The notes under the pieces were generated by a model. It searched no databases, was not told where the DNA came from, and worked only from the letters and a program-made list of their open reading frames with translations. This document shows positions 23,441-37,102 of a stretch of DNA of 64,000 bases, one piece after another (within the stretch, counting starts at the first letter, position 1; every line of letters begins with the position of its first letter). The stretch comes from Paramormyrops kingsleyae (Eukaryota; Chordata; Actinopteri; Osteoglossiformes; Mormyridae). A program made the translations under genes and the position numbers. The stretch is taken from NCBI RefSeq assembly GCF_048594095.1, contig NC_132813.1:7304991-7368990 (forward strand), given 5' to 3'.

Positions 23441-26400
23441 CCTGTAAAAGACTGGGATATATATTCCTTTGTATTAAAATGGATCGTGGAACAGCTACAT
23501 TGTTGTACTGCTGTAAGTTTCTCTACTGGGGAGACCTACTGTCCCGTTAGAAATCATTACATATCTCAGCTTCTCAGATAGTCTGCTTGTTTCAGCTGGA
23601 TATCTGAGATTATTTTTTCACCTTTATTATCCCGATAAAAATTAACTATACAAACCAGTTCCTGGTTAAGTTTTGTCTTGAGGTGGGTTGAGAGAGACAA
23701 GACTTCATAAACCATTAATAGCAGCCTTACAACAAAGCTGCGCTACTCTCCTATTTATGGTAAGCCGTTAAACACTAAGACTGAATCAGAGACTGGGTGA
23801 AAACCCAACTGATTTGTTACACGCCGCTGCCATATTAGCCTCTGACACCTTTTTGGAAGTTTGTCACAGATCTGTAATCCCTTGCAGTAAATTTCTCTAA
23901 CGACTTAATACAGACTGTACACGAATCCCGTGTCATGCATTTTGATCTTTGGCGTGCCTCTTGGTAGGATTTCAATGCCACGGACGGCATTACAAAAACA
24001 CAAACAGGCAAGACAAAAATGCTGTTCGAGACAAATCTGGCTAATTCAGCATGTTGAGATTACATTAACATAAATTCAATTGTGCAGAAAACATATATTC
24101 ATCTGGGGTAAATTTGGCATCAGGAGACATGTGTGCTTGACCACTTTTGCCAAATCATACTGTCCCATAATAAAGTGATGCAAAGGACATTTTTTTTAAA
24201 TACTGTCTTATTCAGCTTGTGATATTTATTGCAACATAGGGGAAAAAGCCAAAATATTTCTATAATGAATCTGATCATTGAAAGGTATATCTGGTTGGAG
24301 AGCTATTACCAGTAACTATTTATGCTGGCTTGGTGTGATTGTACCCTATTTTTCTCTGTCCATTTGCATGAGATCTGGGGGAACCGTTACCTATTGTTAA
24401 AACACTTACAATACTCTAACAATACTTGATAAAGAAACAGCTTCCCCCTGATTTATGGTTTGCTCTTCATGATTCTAAGTGATATTATTCCCCCAAAGAG
24501 ATTCCTCCACCCCAAAAAGATCCCTATATACCAGGGCTTCACAAACAACCCATCAAGGTGTTCCCACGAAGTGTTCTTGCCAGAAGCATGATATATGACT
24601 CTTTGCTGTCAAAGGGAAGAGTTTTTCAGACCTCATGTTATGCAGAGAAGAAAATCTCATCAGCTGTCCTATAACAGCACGATTAATATGTGTTACCTCA
24701 ATCAAAATCTCACCTGGGTGTCCGAAATGTTCCTGCTCTTTTGACTAAAATATTTGTGGATGAGACATTTATCTTCGGGGCTTGGATGCACATGAAGCCA
24801 AGCATTTTTTAAATGAACAACCAGACCTCTTGTGAGCATTTTCAGCTGTTGCTTGTGTCTTGTTAGCTATAAATCAGAATTTGAATTGTGGCAACTCTGT
24901 CAGCCCTGGGTATGTTCTGTTCTACCTTCAGGATTCAATGTTTTTTTTTTGTTTTTTTTTATTGGAAAACTGCCTGTGAAAGTAAGAGTATTTATAAATA
25001 ATTAAGAACTTTGTTTTCTACAGATGTAAATTTTCACCTGAAAATCCAGAGGACTGGGTCAGCAGCAGTAAGGTCCCTGTATTTTCTGTCATGATGAGAG
25101 ATTTGCCACACAGATTTCTCAGGTTTTATTCTGTACTGTTGCTGAAGCTTCAGCCGGATCTAAAAAATAGATCTCTGCAGAGTCTGGGGAATCTCATTTT
25201 AGTATGTTACGGCATATAACAAATTAGGTTATTCTCATATCTTATTGACTTCCTTGCCTGACCTGGGATATGTCCTGATCGTTTATCATGTACCACACTG
25301 ATACTTCATCACTAAGACTCTGTAACTCAACAATAACAATTTTGGGGGCAATAATTAGAAAGAAAAAAAAAAAGTTATCTTCCTGAATTACAAATGACAT
25401 ATCCAGTGTTCCCCCTCGGAAATAAAAAAAAAATAGCTTAGAGCAATAAATTTTCCTGTGGGAACACAGACACACAGATAAACGGTAAATGTTAGATATA
25501 AAAAGTGGGGTTGTTTTTCCATGTCCATAAAAGCATGTGGTACAGAAGTTAATTATTGTATTCAGTGCACATCACCAACCTCCTCTGGACACACTTCTAC
25601 ATTAAGTCAGAAATAACAGCAGAAGGTGCACAATCGACAGAACGCACTAGGCTAACCATCAGCTGACATAGTACACTATGCAGGAGTATCCCCCGGAAAG
25701 GACCGGACACACTTTGCTTTCATTTGTCTTACATGATTTCCAGCAAGTTTTGGCATCGGGAGCAGAAGCATGACCTGTGTAGATGAGCTCTGTGGTTTGT
25801 TCATGGTTATACATGAGACAGTCTTGGCCAGGTTTGCACACAGTTGTGGGGATTTCAAACAATAATGAACCTTAATGAAATTTCTAATTGCAACCTAACC
25901 AGGTTGAAGCGCCAAAACGTGGAATGCTTTAGTGACACCGTCTGCTCTTCCTTGCCCGGCTCAGACTGCCGCCTTCAGACAGCTGCTCTAAGCACCAAAT
26001 TGCGTTTGAAAAGACGATGCTTTCAGGAACACCTCTTACCCAGCGTCTGTGGGCGTCTACCTGCCCTGTTCCCAGGATCTATCACCTTCCTGTCAGGGAC
26101 GAGACCCATCACTACCCAGGGCCAGCGGGTGGGCGTGTGTTTGTTTTAGGCTCGACCGCATTGATCCCTGTGACCTTTCGGAAGGGGGCTGCTTTGTGGC
26201 CGAGTCCCAGAAGCCTCTTCCATCAGATGTCTGCTGGTCCTGTTTCTGCATTGACTTGGCTGGAGTGTCTCTGGGGTTGGTGGTGGTTGTGGCGGGAGGC
26301 GGGGGGGGGGACACTCATTAGCTCCTCCCCTGGTGGAGCCTTACCGCACCACCCGCTCCCCCTGCCTCCTCGGCGTTCCGGTCGAGGCCAACCTGAATGC

Positions 26401-28017
26401 CAGGCTGCCATAGCAACCCAAACAAAGGCTGGAGGCTGAGCAGAAAAGTCCGAGGCGACTCGGACTTGGAGCAGCTCCGGGTTCACGGACTCGGGGGAAG
26501 GCTGTCCTGACCGACCCCAAGGGTAAACAGGCCACATTTTTAATAAGGTGCCGGCTACTTTTTATGAGGTATAAGATTAAGCCATTAAAGAATTTTTTTA
26601 ATCAGTGGGATAAAAGAAAGGGCCGTGTTAATGTAGGCAATAAGACAGAGTGAAATTGGCAGTGTTAATTCAAGGACTGAAATAAACACCCTCAGTGTTA
26701 AATCCACATCACTGGCACTATGCACCTAGTATCATTTATATCATTTCCCTGTAGTAACTTATCTAATTGCACGGTAATTGCTTATCTGTATAAACAAACA
26801 ATATTGCTGCAAGCAATGAGTAATTAAAAAGTCGCTGCAACGACATCGCAATAACAAATTGTGCCATTTAAAATCACATAGTTCATCAGTTGCGCCTATT
26901 GTAGTATGCATGTAAAGCATACTGAGAAATAAAAAAAAGGTTTTTCCTTCATTATTATTTGAGTCAGTCACATAAGTTGTAGTACAACAATTATAGAAAA
27001 GTCATTAAAAACATGATTTTAAATGTGGTGGCTTTTTTTTTTTTTCCCAAAATTAGGTATTGACTTATATCATGAGCTTGGTGCAGTTATACCCTCTAAA
27101 CAAACGGCAGTGACGTTCGTGGTTGTTGGGGCTATTCTCCAACTGATGTCACAAGCAGGAAACTGCGTTAAGGCTGCACAGGTGGAAGCGCCAGCTAACT
27201 GGGTAAGGGTTTGAGTCCAAGGTGACGAATCGAACCCGTTGTCAGGGTCTGAGAATGCGCCGGGAGTATGCACCCCATCTGGAAGTACTTGCTATGCTCC
27301 TTCTTCCAGCTAAAGGAGAAAAGAAATCAATAAATCATCTCAATGGCCTTGGGATTCAAGGTCCACTGTGGTGAAGGTGTGCTTAAATCAATAGATCTTT
27401 AATCAAGCCTTCATTGAGTCAGTGATGGCCCTTCTCTATATTGTGCTCAAGGGCCATGTTGGCCTTTTTGCCACGAAGGACTTGATCAGACTGTAGCTGT
27501 GCAACAAGAAGCTACAGGAGTCAGAGAGAAACATCTCACAATGAAAAATATGGTGGTGTTATGCATATAACGGAACACAAAAGGTGGTGTAGTGGGTGAA
27601 TGCCGTGCAGAATGTCAGCCGCCAGATTCCGAATCCAGGGGCACTGCCAATGAAAGGTGTCGGTGTTTGGAGAATACGACACATTCATGTTCTGTGGACG
27701 AACTCGGAGTTGAGTCAGAACGTGCTGTGAACTTGAACTCTCTGCCGGACCAAAGTCATATGGGCCTCAAATCATATGACCTGATACCAGAATCCAGTAG
27801 GATTACATCTAGATTCCCAGCTGAAATCCTATTTCATATTAAAAGCATCACCATTGTCATGGCTCTTTAGAAACTTTGCTTCATTCTAATACAATACCCC
27901 CCCCTCCCCCCCTTTTCCCTTTCCTAGATATCGAGATACAACATTCAGTGTTCATACATGGTGAATCCACAGAAGTAGTATGAATGAATCTGTGGTCATA
28001 TGATATGGAAACACACT
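23441..28017. other. Long interval without a recognised gene
   Basis: Mostly AT-rich. The part at about 26090-26540 is GC-rich with a poly-G tract near 26303 and an X-box-like CCATAGCAACC near 26408. A minus frame at 25659-25862 is cysteine-containing but has no recognisable domain. No exon could be supported. Confidence 0.35.
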
Positions 28018-28180
28018 GGACTACAGGATGTCCCACGGCATTCTGGGACCTGGAGGCTGTAAACTCATAGAGCTCAAAAGGCAAAAGCAAAAAGACCTAA
28101 ATATATACCTCAGTTCCCTCCTGACTGGTACATGCAGTGGACTACAGGGACTCCCACAGACTTCTGGGACCTGGAGGCTA
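28018..28180. repeat. Direct duplication of a 43-bp block at 120-bp spacing
   Basis: GGACTACAGGATGTCCCACG at 28018 and GGACTACAGGGACTCCCACA at 28138 are both followed by TTCTGGGACCTGGAGGCT. The two copies differ at a few bases, and the sequence between them is not repeated. Confidence 0.85.
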
Positions 28181-31100
28181 AAAGAGCAAGCACCTCTGGG
28201 GGAGCAAACCCAATTATATGAGGAAAATACTTTGTGTGGTTGTATACAAATATGTCTTAAATATAAATGTCTACATAGCAGCTGTTTATTTTGGTTTTTT
28301 TCCCTTCATTCACAGCAGTGGGAAGCTGGCCGTCCGCCATGTGCAAATGCTGTTTTTCATGTGTGAAAGCCCTTCAGGCAACAAACTTCAGGAAAACCGT
28401 CAGCAGTTTTGATAAGGAGAAACAGCAGGGTGTTTACTTTACTCCCCAGAAATCAAAGTCGCCTTTGTGTGGAACCAGTTTTGATTTCAGGGCCTGGCCC
28501 AGTGGCTCGGACAGGTCGCGCAAGTTCAGAGATTAACTTGTTTTCTCGTCCTGAACGTTTCTGTTTCTTGTAACAGGACCCCCCCCCCCCCCCACACACA
28601 CACACACACACACCCCTCCCATTTTTTTTAAGGGAGCTTTACAGAAGGGGGAATTTTATGGATATATCAGGAACATCCAAAACACACAACCTGAGACTCA
28701 TGACAGCCCTCTGTTGTCTGCGGGCGGAAAAGAAAAAATCAATGGGCTATATGGCACAACAAAGAGCCAAACAAACAGCAGCTACATTTGAAACACCAAA
28801 CCCAGGAGCGACACGATAAAATAAATGTGCATTTTACACAAAAAGAGACCGAGAGTGATCAGTCTGTTCATAATGGTTCTAGGGAGTACGATCGGTGCTA
28901 TTTCAGCAGCCCAGTACTGGACAGTCCCTAATTAACAGGGGCCAGCAAAGGGGCATCTTTCCTGCCCTCAGTACAGCGTGGATTCTGTGTCTAAACCATG
29001 AGCTTGAAGTTTTCCAAGCTTAGAACCTCTCTCAATGCACACGGAACAACTCATATAAAAGATAGATTACTCTGATATCGTTTCCCCATCCTGCACTTTG
29101 CAATTTTGGCCTAATTATGCAAGGAACATTCGAAGAACCATTACTTTTCCACTATAAATAAAATGCACCAGATTTATTTTAACGACAAAGAGAAAGACTC
29201 AGTAAAGGATGGGGATGAGGGAGGTGGATTCTGTTTTCCGTGGTAATATACTTAGAAAAGTAATACAAATAAAATTACAGGCAGGAGGACCCAACACAAC
29301 CTTCTCTGATGTCATACCGGTGCTGGGGAAATGTTTAAATTCTACAGGAAGCTAAAAGAGACTTTAAAGGCAGACAGGCCTGGAATAGCACAGAAATTTT
29401 CAGGAGAGACTCCAGATCACCAGACAACAAATGCTGTTTGTCATCATCCTTGGACCCGCAGAACTCATCCAGTGTTAGCTCTGGGTATCTGTGGCCGCCA
29501 GTAGGCCAGTTGTAAGACTCATATGCTCCCATCGGACAGATTAATACCCCACGTTTTATCTAGAATCGTCACTGCCCTTATCATACTTTTGGGCTAAGGC
29601 GCGCAGGGTTTTCTCGATAGATATTGAGAACCTCTTTGGCGTGAAAAGATCTCAATCGGCTAGGACAAATAAAACCTTTTCAAACGGCAACACAATGTAG
29701 CAAGGTCAAAATAATGATTAGGGATGTGGCTGCAGGCAGGTCGGCGAACGGCCGCGTGTGATCTGGGCACAAATCGATTTCGAATCCAGCTACGTGAATC
29801 CGTCGCTCGCTGACGATGGGCGCCCAGTGCCATCCCAGGTGTCCGCATCAGCATCCTCCCCGGCGATGGAACCTCAGATGTCCCTCAGAAAGCGCTTTGT
29901 TCTCACCGCCCGCGTTCCCTGCCTGTGCTGGCACATTAGGATTCTGTCCCTGTCGCCGGTGCTCAGATGCTGTCTGCTGGCCTTCCCCGCAGTGCGTGAG
30001 GGGGTGGGAGGGGGGTGCGGCTGAGGCCGAGGGGTGGGGGCTGTGACAGGGAGATGGATGGCTCCTCTGGGAGGCCACCAGGACTCGGGTGCTGTGGCTG
30101 AGCGTCGGGCGAGGTGAGGGAGTCTTTGTGTGTCCGTACACCAGCACTCCCCCCCCCCCCCCCCCAGCGTTTCATGCCATTTCTCCTATTAACGCACACA
30201 AGGCCCCGGCACACAGCTACATCCCACCTCAGGTTATCCGTTTTTATCCCTTCCGGAAGTTTCCGTGGTATTTTCCTGCCAGCAGGGACACGGTCGCAGA
30301 AATCCATAAACCTGCGGCACGCTGGTGGCTGAAAACAGGAGGTGTAAAAATCATCGGAAATGAAAATACACGTCAGGGCTTTTACGCCGAGATGAAAATC
30401 TCATTTATTCCTCACGCTACGATTTATTACATAAGGTGTATAATTACTCTCACAATAGTCATAATAAATCCCTTATGCTGAAACTCCATTATAAATATTG
30501 CGTAACAATTATTTATTTGTGGCTGTGTATATATATTTAAATTATTGTTCCATAAGTATATCAGTTAAAAAATATCTGTTTTGTTATGCTGATCAGGGTA
30601 TTATTGTATGAAATGCAATTCTTCGTACTTCTCTACAGGTTTGACTTTCAGGCTGGAAGTGCTGATGGAATTGTGTGTGTGGCAATTGCGGATGCTTTTT
30701 GTGTGCGAGTGAGGAGATGTACGTAAGGATTTATGTGAGAATCTCACTTTTGAGGATGGCCATGCCGTTTTAAGGGGAGTAACGTTCGGCCCAGGGAGCC
30801 GGTTCTCGTTAGTGTGCGTGTGTGTGTCAGACACGCACAGCCTTGGGAGTAAAGGTCAGCAGGCACCTCACCTTTCTTCCGTTTTGCCCTCAGGGGAGTC
30901 TGGAGTTTCTTCCTCCCAGCCCCCCACCCCCACCACCACTACCCGCCTGCCCCCCCCCCCCCCCATCCACGTCTGCTCCTTGGCCCCGCACCCTCACTCC
31001 TGCCACATGCTTGGCAGCCTGAACGTGGAAACCAGCGCAGCGGGGCTAAAATTCATTGTCCCCGCTGGTCTGGCAGGAACGGAGGCTGGGGGGGTTGGTG

Positions 31101-32099
31101 GGCTTTTTTGGTTTTCGAGGGGTGGCTGCAGCAACCACCAGCTCCGAGGGCAGGACGCCAGGACTGGAATGCATATCGTTGTTTAAAGTTAACTGCAGCG
31201 AGGTCAGACGATGTCTCTAACCGTCAAACAGGCCCTGGGCTTCGTTTAAGAGCGTTCTTGTGGCTCCCCGCCTCTACCCCCCACAATAAGCGTTGCAGGT
31301 TTCAGACACCCTGCCATTTCATTCCCTTTCACAGGCGAGGCAAATGGCACAGAATTAATATGAGAGACAATACTGAATATGTATTGCAAACAAGAGAACA
31401 GAAACAGCTCCAGTTTTATTACTGTCTGAAATGTAATGCTTGAGATGCAATGTTCTGTTTTAATTTGCTCATCTCTTAGAAGACCAATGATATTAGCCTT
31501 TACTATGGGCAAAGAGCGCCTTTTGTTCGATTTAATAGAGCCTCATTGGATAATATTAGGAATATATGTATGACAGATGCAGTCTTGTCCCTGGTATAAC
31601 AGATTACATCGTTAAAATAACCCTGAGAAACTCCAGCTACAAAATAGTTCCAAACTCAAGTAGGATGTTAATGGTGAATTTCTGAATTAAGCATGGGATG
31701 CACAGGAAAACATCGTTGTAAGACGCCAACCCCTGCAATCGAGGCTGTGATCAGACCTGGAATATCAAAGAGGTCATGCACAGGATGGAAAACAATTAAA
31801 TCAAATGTATTTCTTCAAGGACTTGGTGGCACCGTGTGGGTTTCTAGAGAACTTAACTCAAATGAAACGGGTCCACTTCTGCCTTTTCATCTTTAGATCC
31901 CAAGCAACTACAGACCCGCCCAGAGCAGACTGTAGTTGGCCTGGGAGAGAACCCACTTGTGAGCGAATGTGTTCCAGCAAAATATCCAAAACCTCGATCA
32001 TCTCTGCCGTAAGGACTCTGCAGACCTGGCCACTGGGGGCTTGAACGGGTTAACGGATTTCACCACTGGCGGTAAAGAGGAGTTGCCCACAGGTCATGC
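28181..32099. other. Long interval without a recognised gene
   Basis: Contains a poly-C/(CA)n tract at 28577-28614, poly-C at 30151-30166 and 30951-30964, and a GC-rich, G-tract-rich patch at about 29760-30170. No coding exon or RNA gene was recognised. Confidence 0.35.
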
Positions 32100-32159
32100 C
32101 CAAACTCTGGTCTCCGGAAAAAACTAACCTGCGAGACGGGTCCTAATTATCCACTAAAG

Positions 32160-32350
32160 CAGAAGCTGGTCGCAGCTCCAGCGCCGCCGCAGAACCAGCT
32201 GGCAGCTATGCTGTTGCCCTGACAACCAGTCCAGAGCGGCGCTGCTGACTGTGCGGGGTGGGGGGCTGGGGGGGCAATAACTCGAGGAGCGAAGCAAGAC
32301 GACGAACGGGGACGGGGGGGAGAGAGCGGAGCGATCACGCAGCAAGGAAA
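32160..32350. promoter_or_regulatory. CpG-rich patch
   Basis: Local enrichment of CpG (GCTCCAGCGCCGCCGCAGAA, GGAGCGAAGCAAGACGACGA, GAGCGGAGCGATCACGCAGC) in an otherwise CpG-poor region. It could be a small promoter or enhancer, but no core promoter element was defined. Confidence 0.3.
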
Positions 32351-34029
32351 CAGCCACGACCAGCCGTTTTGTTATCCATATCTTAGATCAGTTTTACATT
32401 ACCGCTGAACATAATGGATGGAACAGTTCAGTGACAAAGCTTTAGTTCACGTACAGGTAAAATTTGCAGCACGACATGAGGCTCGGATGGGAGGCATAGA
32501 AACACAATATTCACCCAGCTAGCTGCAAGCAGATGCAAAATTGCCCAATTCTCTTCTTGCCTTTGAAAGCAATTAGAATGAAAAGTAAAACCAGTCCATT
32601 TTGACCAAGTGAAACACATTTTAATCGTTAGCATGTACAGATTTCAATCATTAAATACCGGAAAAAGATTCCGACACCTGTGACATTCCCTGAAAATTCC
32701 CTACTGCCGTTCATCACCAGCAGTTTGGCAATATTTCAACACTCCAGCATAATTTCACAGCTTTCTCAGATATTCTAAATATTTACAAGCAGTAAAGTTT
32801 TAATTATATTCATTGACAATTTGTGATTAATTACTGCAAATTTAAATGCTTTTCTCACAACTTATTATGGAGAAACAAAGCTGTCTCCCCTGTTCCTGTT
32901 TTTTTGTTCCTTCTCAAAAATAATTTTGCAGTCAATATTTAACGCCCCATTACAGTTTGTAAAATAACATGCGATATTGTGCCATATATTAATTTCATAT
33001 AAAAGCAAATTATTCCTCACGTGCTTAGTCTCAGTAATAGGGGAGATTTCAGTAAAACCAGAAAACACAAAATTGTAATGATACAACTTGTAACTGAAGT
33101 ACATCCCCAAAATGACATTAACCTTACTAAGTTATGTAGCTATATCAATCTGAGAAAAACTGTTTTCATATAATGAAATTGAAGGTAAATTGCCCTAATT
33201 TGTCAGCCACTGCATGAGTCTGTCCAACAACAGAAGGTCATTTCATTTAGCAAATTAAGGTGATTATGTATACTGTAGAACTAAGAAACAGAGCCACTGA
33301 AAATCCTATTTTCACACTTTTGATTACAGAAATATTAAACAATATTAAAATTATGTAAAATTAAGTATTTTTCTGCTTTTCTGTTTAGTGCTACTGTCTT
33401 CTGAAAGTTTATTCCAATGCAGTTCCGTATTACTTTCTCACAAAATGCAGCTTGTGTTACATTTGATTGTCATCACCGTCTCTATGGTCTGATTTCAGGG
33501 TTCTTTGCAGAAACCATCATTTTCCTTATTTATCCTTCATTTACTGTGTACTGCAGGCGTTAATCTATGAGGTAACAATTCAAAGAAAATCTAACACACG
33601 TTAGATGTTTTTACTGACGTATACACACTTATTGTGGAAAAAACACTGGGAACAGCATTACAAGCTGCTGTAATGCTAAAAAAAGGGAAGGTAATGCTTC
33701 AAGGCCCTTTTTTTTACCAAGAAATGTTTTGAAATAATGATTTACACATTTCATAGACATCGTTTTATTGAAATGTGTAAATCTAGGTCCTGATTTCATA
33801 ATATTTTGCCAAACTGCAAAAAGTTAATTGTTGTGCCTTAGACAAGTGTTTTGCATGACACCCGGTTACTGGTCACACCACAAGAAACCCAGGTATAAAA
33901 AAATCCCTGCGTTTGATCCTCCGCGTTTATGGGAGTCGCAATGCCTTCCCTGAGCGGACAGCACCCCTCCAAACTAATAAAGACATCTGATCTTATTTTA
34001 ATTTCACTGCGGCTTGGATTAGCCTGAAT
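32351..34029. other. AT-rich interval, nothing recognised
   Basis: No exon, RNA gene or mobile element recognised. Confidence 0.35.
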
Positions 34030-34460
34030 ATTTTTTTATCCCCAGGAAATCACGACACGGAGGGCAGCGCGTCGCTTTTTTCATTCCTCCATCAGTATTA
34101 AAGCCCTTTAATCATTATGGGGGAGGGGGTGTCAGGCAGAGCTGGAGCAGCCTGGCGATAATGAAATAACGGGAGCAATAGCGCTCAGGTGACTGTCTGG
34201 CTTCCTGCCGCAGTGTCTGGAAAGCCAGACGTCAGGCCTCGTAAGGCGCCCCCACCCCCGCCCAGCACCCTCCCCGTGTCTGCTATCTGTAATCCCCGCC
34301 GCCCTTATCTTTCCTGATTCTCCGAGGCCCCAGTTGACGCCGCACGGCAGCTCGCGGCATTTCGGTCGGACTCGGCGATTCGGATTGACGGCGAAGTCTT
34401 CCCTGCTGTGACGTCAGCTCGCATAAATAATTAGCGCGGCGCTCACCTGTCCGGCACTTT
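34030..34460. promoter_or_regulatory. CpG-enriched block, regulatory candidate
   Basis: CpG-dense text (GGAGGGCAGCGCGTCGCTTT, GACGCCGCACGGCAGCTCGC, GGTCGGACTCGGCGATTCGG), plus a donor-like CAG|GTGAGC on the minus strand near 34447. It may be a promoter or enhancer within the locus. Nothing ties it to a named gene. Confidence 0.3.
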
Positions 34461-36049
34461 GCAGGCGCATGCCTTGTCCGTAGGCATGGTTACCTGCCCT
34501 GATGATGAGTCTGTATTCAACACAATTACATTTCACCCCTTGCCTTTGGCTAATGATGCATAGACAACAAGACCCGCAATACAGAGGTGCAAATGTGTTG
34601 GATTTATTCGCAAGAAAGGAATCGCAGCTGCCTAGTTTACCCTGAGCGCGTGCAAAAACTGTCACGCACCGCACACCTTGAAATCAGACGACTGTACACA
34701 CCGCACAGAGCCCTGCTGTCCATCTCCCCCTTACTGCGGCTCTTCGGGCTGTCAAGCGCCTGTCTTGTACTTTGCCCTTTTACTTCTGTTCTTCTGTACA
34801 CTCCACTTACTTCCTAGGATGGTGAAGATGTCAAACAGCGCGTCGTTTAAGCTGGAAAGCAGAGCCGTGTCTCCCCGTGAGCTACAGGGAGCTTCCATGT
34901 AGCCGCATCGCAGGAGGTCAGGGCCACTGGAGAGACACGCTTCACAGCGAGAAAGTAAGAGCATATTTTGAATTTGAGATTTTATTTCACGGAGAAATTA
35001 GGACAAGGTTCAACTTCAGCCATGGAGCAGCCAATTAAAAAGAGAAAACTGCCCATCAGAAAAGTTGGAACTTTAATTTTAGGGTTTTATTGTAGCTTAA
35101 AAGCAAGCCTTGGCGACCCTTTAATTGACTGCAAAAACAATCTTTTATTCTTCTCTCGCAGATCAATCAAAACTATTAACTGTCATAACTAATTTCTATC
35201 ACCTTTACCTTGAGACAAGTTGCAACCTAAAAGATGGCAATATAGGCATCCAATTATCATAATGACGTTCTTAACCGAAGAGTTTAAACTCCAGCGTTTT
35301 TGCGTCCCAAACAGAGGTGTGCTTCCTCCTGGGACTTAAGCCCGTATTTATGCGCATCCAAACGCAGAAACGTGAAAAATTTACATCCACTGAGCTGACA
35401 GTTCAGCGTATTTAATCAGCATCGAATACACTGAGAGGGAGCCGGTAATGACTCGAACACGGTCCTTAAGACGAATTAATTACTACCAAATAAACTTATT
35501 TAGGATGGACCGAAAAAAGTATTTAATTTCGGAACTGATGAATTGCATTTTTATATACTAGGTGAGCAGCAGTAAAAAGAACATTGATTTGACATATATT
35601 AATATAAAAATCGTTTCAGTTAAAACAAGTAGCCTATGAGACATAACATTTTGAAATAGGATGACTACTTCTATTTCCTGATATAATCATTAATATCAAG
35701 AAACCGATTAATATTCCTCGAAATAACGAGGAACTGCTGGTCAACAGCTGTGCTTCATACATTTTTTTTGCGGTTTCGTCTGTATTACAAAATATAGGCT
35801 AATTTCAATGTATAAATTCTAAATCCTGATATCAATTAAAAAGAACCATAGATTTGTTTTTAAATCCCACCCAGAGTCCCAGGGATTCCTGGGACTGATT
35901 AACCAGAAAGGCAGCTCAGATACATACAATTTACTTTGATTCATTCTGGGATCTGTCCAGAATTTAAATGTGAAGTTCCGCTAATTTCTGCAGACAACCA
36001 TGTCAGAAAACGACAGAACGAATAAAAGGGAATTTAAAGAAATCCGATA
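34461..36049. other. Interval without a recognised gene
   Basis: No exon, RNA gene or element could be supported. Confidence 0.35.
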
Positions 36050-36740
36050 TCTTTTGTCGGTAGTTCACCGCGTCTTTTCCGCGGTGCCGAGATAAAGCCC
36101 TTAGCGGAGAGTCGTTTCCAGCGGCATTGATATTAGCGTCGTCGCTCCACACCGCGGTCGTTAAAACCTGCACGGAATCGCGACAGCTAGAGAGACCTAA
36201 TGCCTCTGGGATGAGAAAAGCAGAGCCAGAAGCTCTCAGGGATTAATGGCAGTCCCACTCTGTAAATGCACTTACAGTGCTGGTATTGACAAGAGAACAA
36301 TGCGAATATTAAACATACTCCGAACTGACCGTGCATTTCAGTTTGCGCATTACATATTACAGGTGTATAAAATGTGCGTTTTTGTTTACATTCCAAAGTT
36401 GAGGCTAAAGATGCAAAATCGAGGGTAGAATAGCATAGAGAGAGAGAGAGACATGCGGGCGATGGCGTTTCTCTGGAGCTGAAGGACGCTGTAAGTGAAC
36501 TCAGTACAGGCTGAAAATACGGGAGGCACGGCGCGGATCCGCCACCCGCCCGGCGTCTGGCTCGATCAGCTCTAGCTGCGGACTAATATAGTCACTCCCA
36601 ATATATACATTTGGCCCAGCGGCGCCGCGCCTGGTTGCTTAGTACGCGCGGGGCGCGCCGCCGCCTCCTTCACCTCGTCCCCTGTTGCTGGGGGCTTCGC
36701 GTTGCAGACGTCGTCTGATTAGCTCCAATCACCCACGGTT
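36050..36740 (-). promoter_or_regulatory. CpG island with a plausible minus-strand core promoter
   Basis: The most promoter-like block in the window. Reading the minus strand from about 36735, there is a CCAAT-box in inverse orientation (36725-36729), a CRE-like GACGTC (36707-36712), a dense GC segment with GCGCGCCCCGCGCG (about 36647-36660), and TATATATTGGG near 36597-36608, which would place a start near 36570-36580. CpG-rich DNA continues to about 36050. A good donor, GTAAGT, lies on the plus strand at 36491, so plus-strand transcription is also possible. The associated transcript is unknown. It lies between mir-125c and the HSPA13 exon, both also on the minus strand. Confidence 0.4.
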
Positions 36741-36762
36741 CAGACTGGGAATAAAAACAAAC

Positions 36763-36860
36763 AAATAAACAAGCAAGCAAATAAACAAATTAGTACGTAT
36801 ATATATATATATATGTGTATATATATGTGTGTGTATATATATATATATATATACACACAT
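36763..36860. repeat. AAAC/AAAT-type repeat followed by (AT)n microsatellite
   Basis: An imperfect AAACAAAT tract at 36763-36796 is followed by an AT array at 36798-36852 containing two GTGT interruptions. Confidence 0.9.
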
Positions 36861-37060
36861 ACAGATAGATAGAAAGAATGCAAACGCGTAATTGTAGTGG
36901 GTGGTTTGGGATGAATTTCCTCAAGGTGGCCAAAAAAGTTAAATGATTAGCAGTCTAGCTAGCTGACATTGCATTGTAAGAGCAAGTCTCTATGAGTCTT
37001 AGAAAAAGGGTTAGAGGGTAAATGAGGTTTTTTTGGTTGTATAATAATTTTATATATTAT

Positions 37061-37102
37061 ATATACACACAGGCACGCACACGCACACACACACACACAC
37101 AC
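37061..37102. repeat. (CA)n microsatellite, imperfect
   Basis: A CA tract with GCACG interruptions. Confidence 0.9.

Noticed and set aside
25659..25862. Cysteine-containing minus-strand frame as a PAN/apple-like exon
   Set aside because: Too short, with no matching splice sites or conserved motif spacing. Most likely chance.
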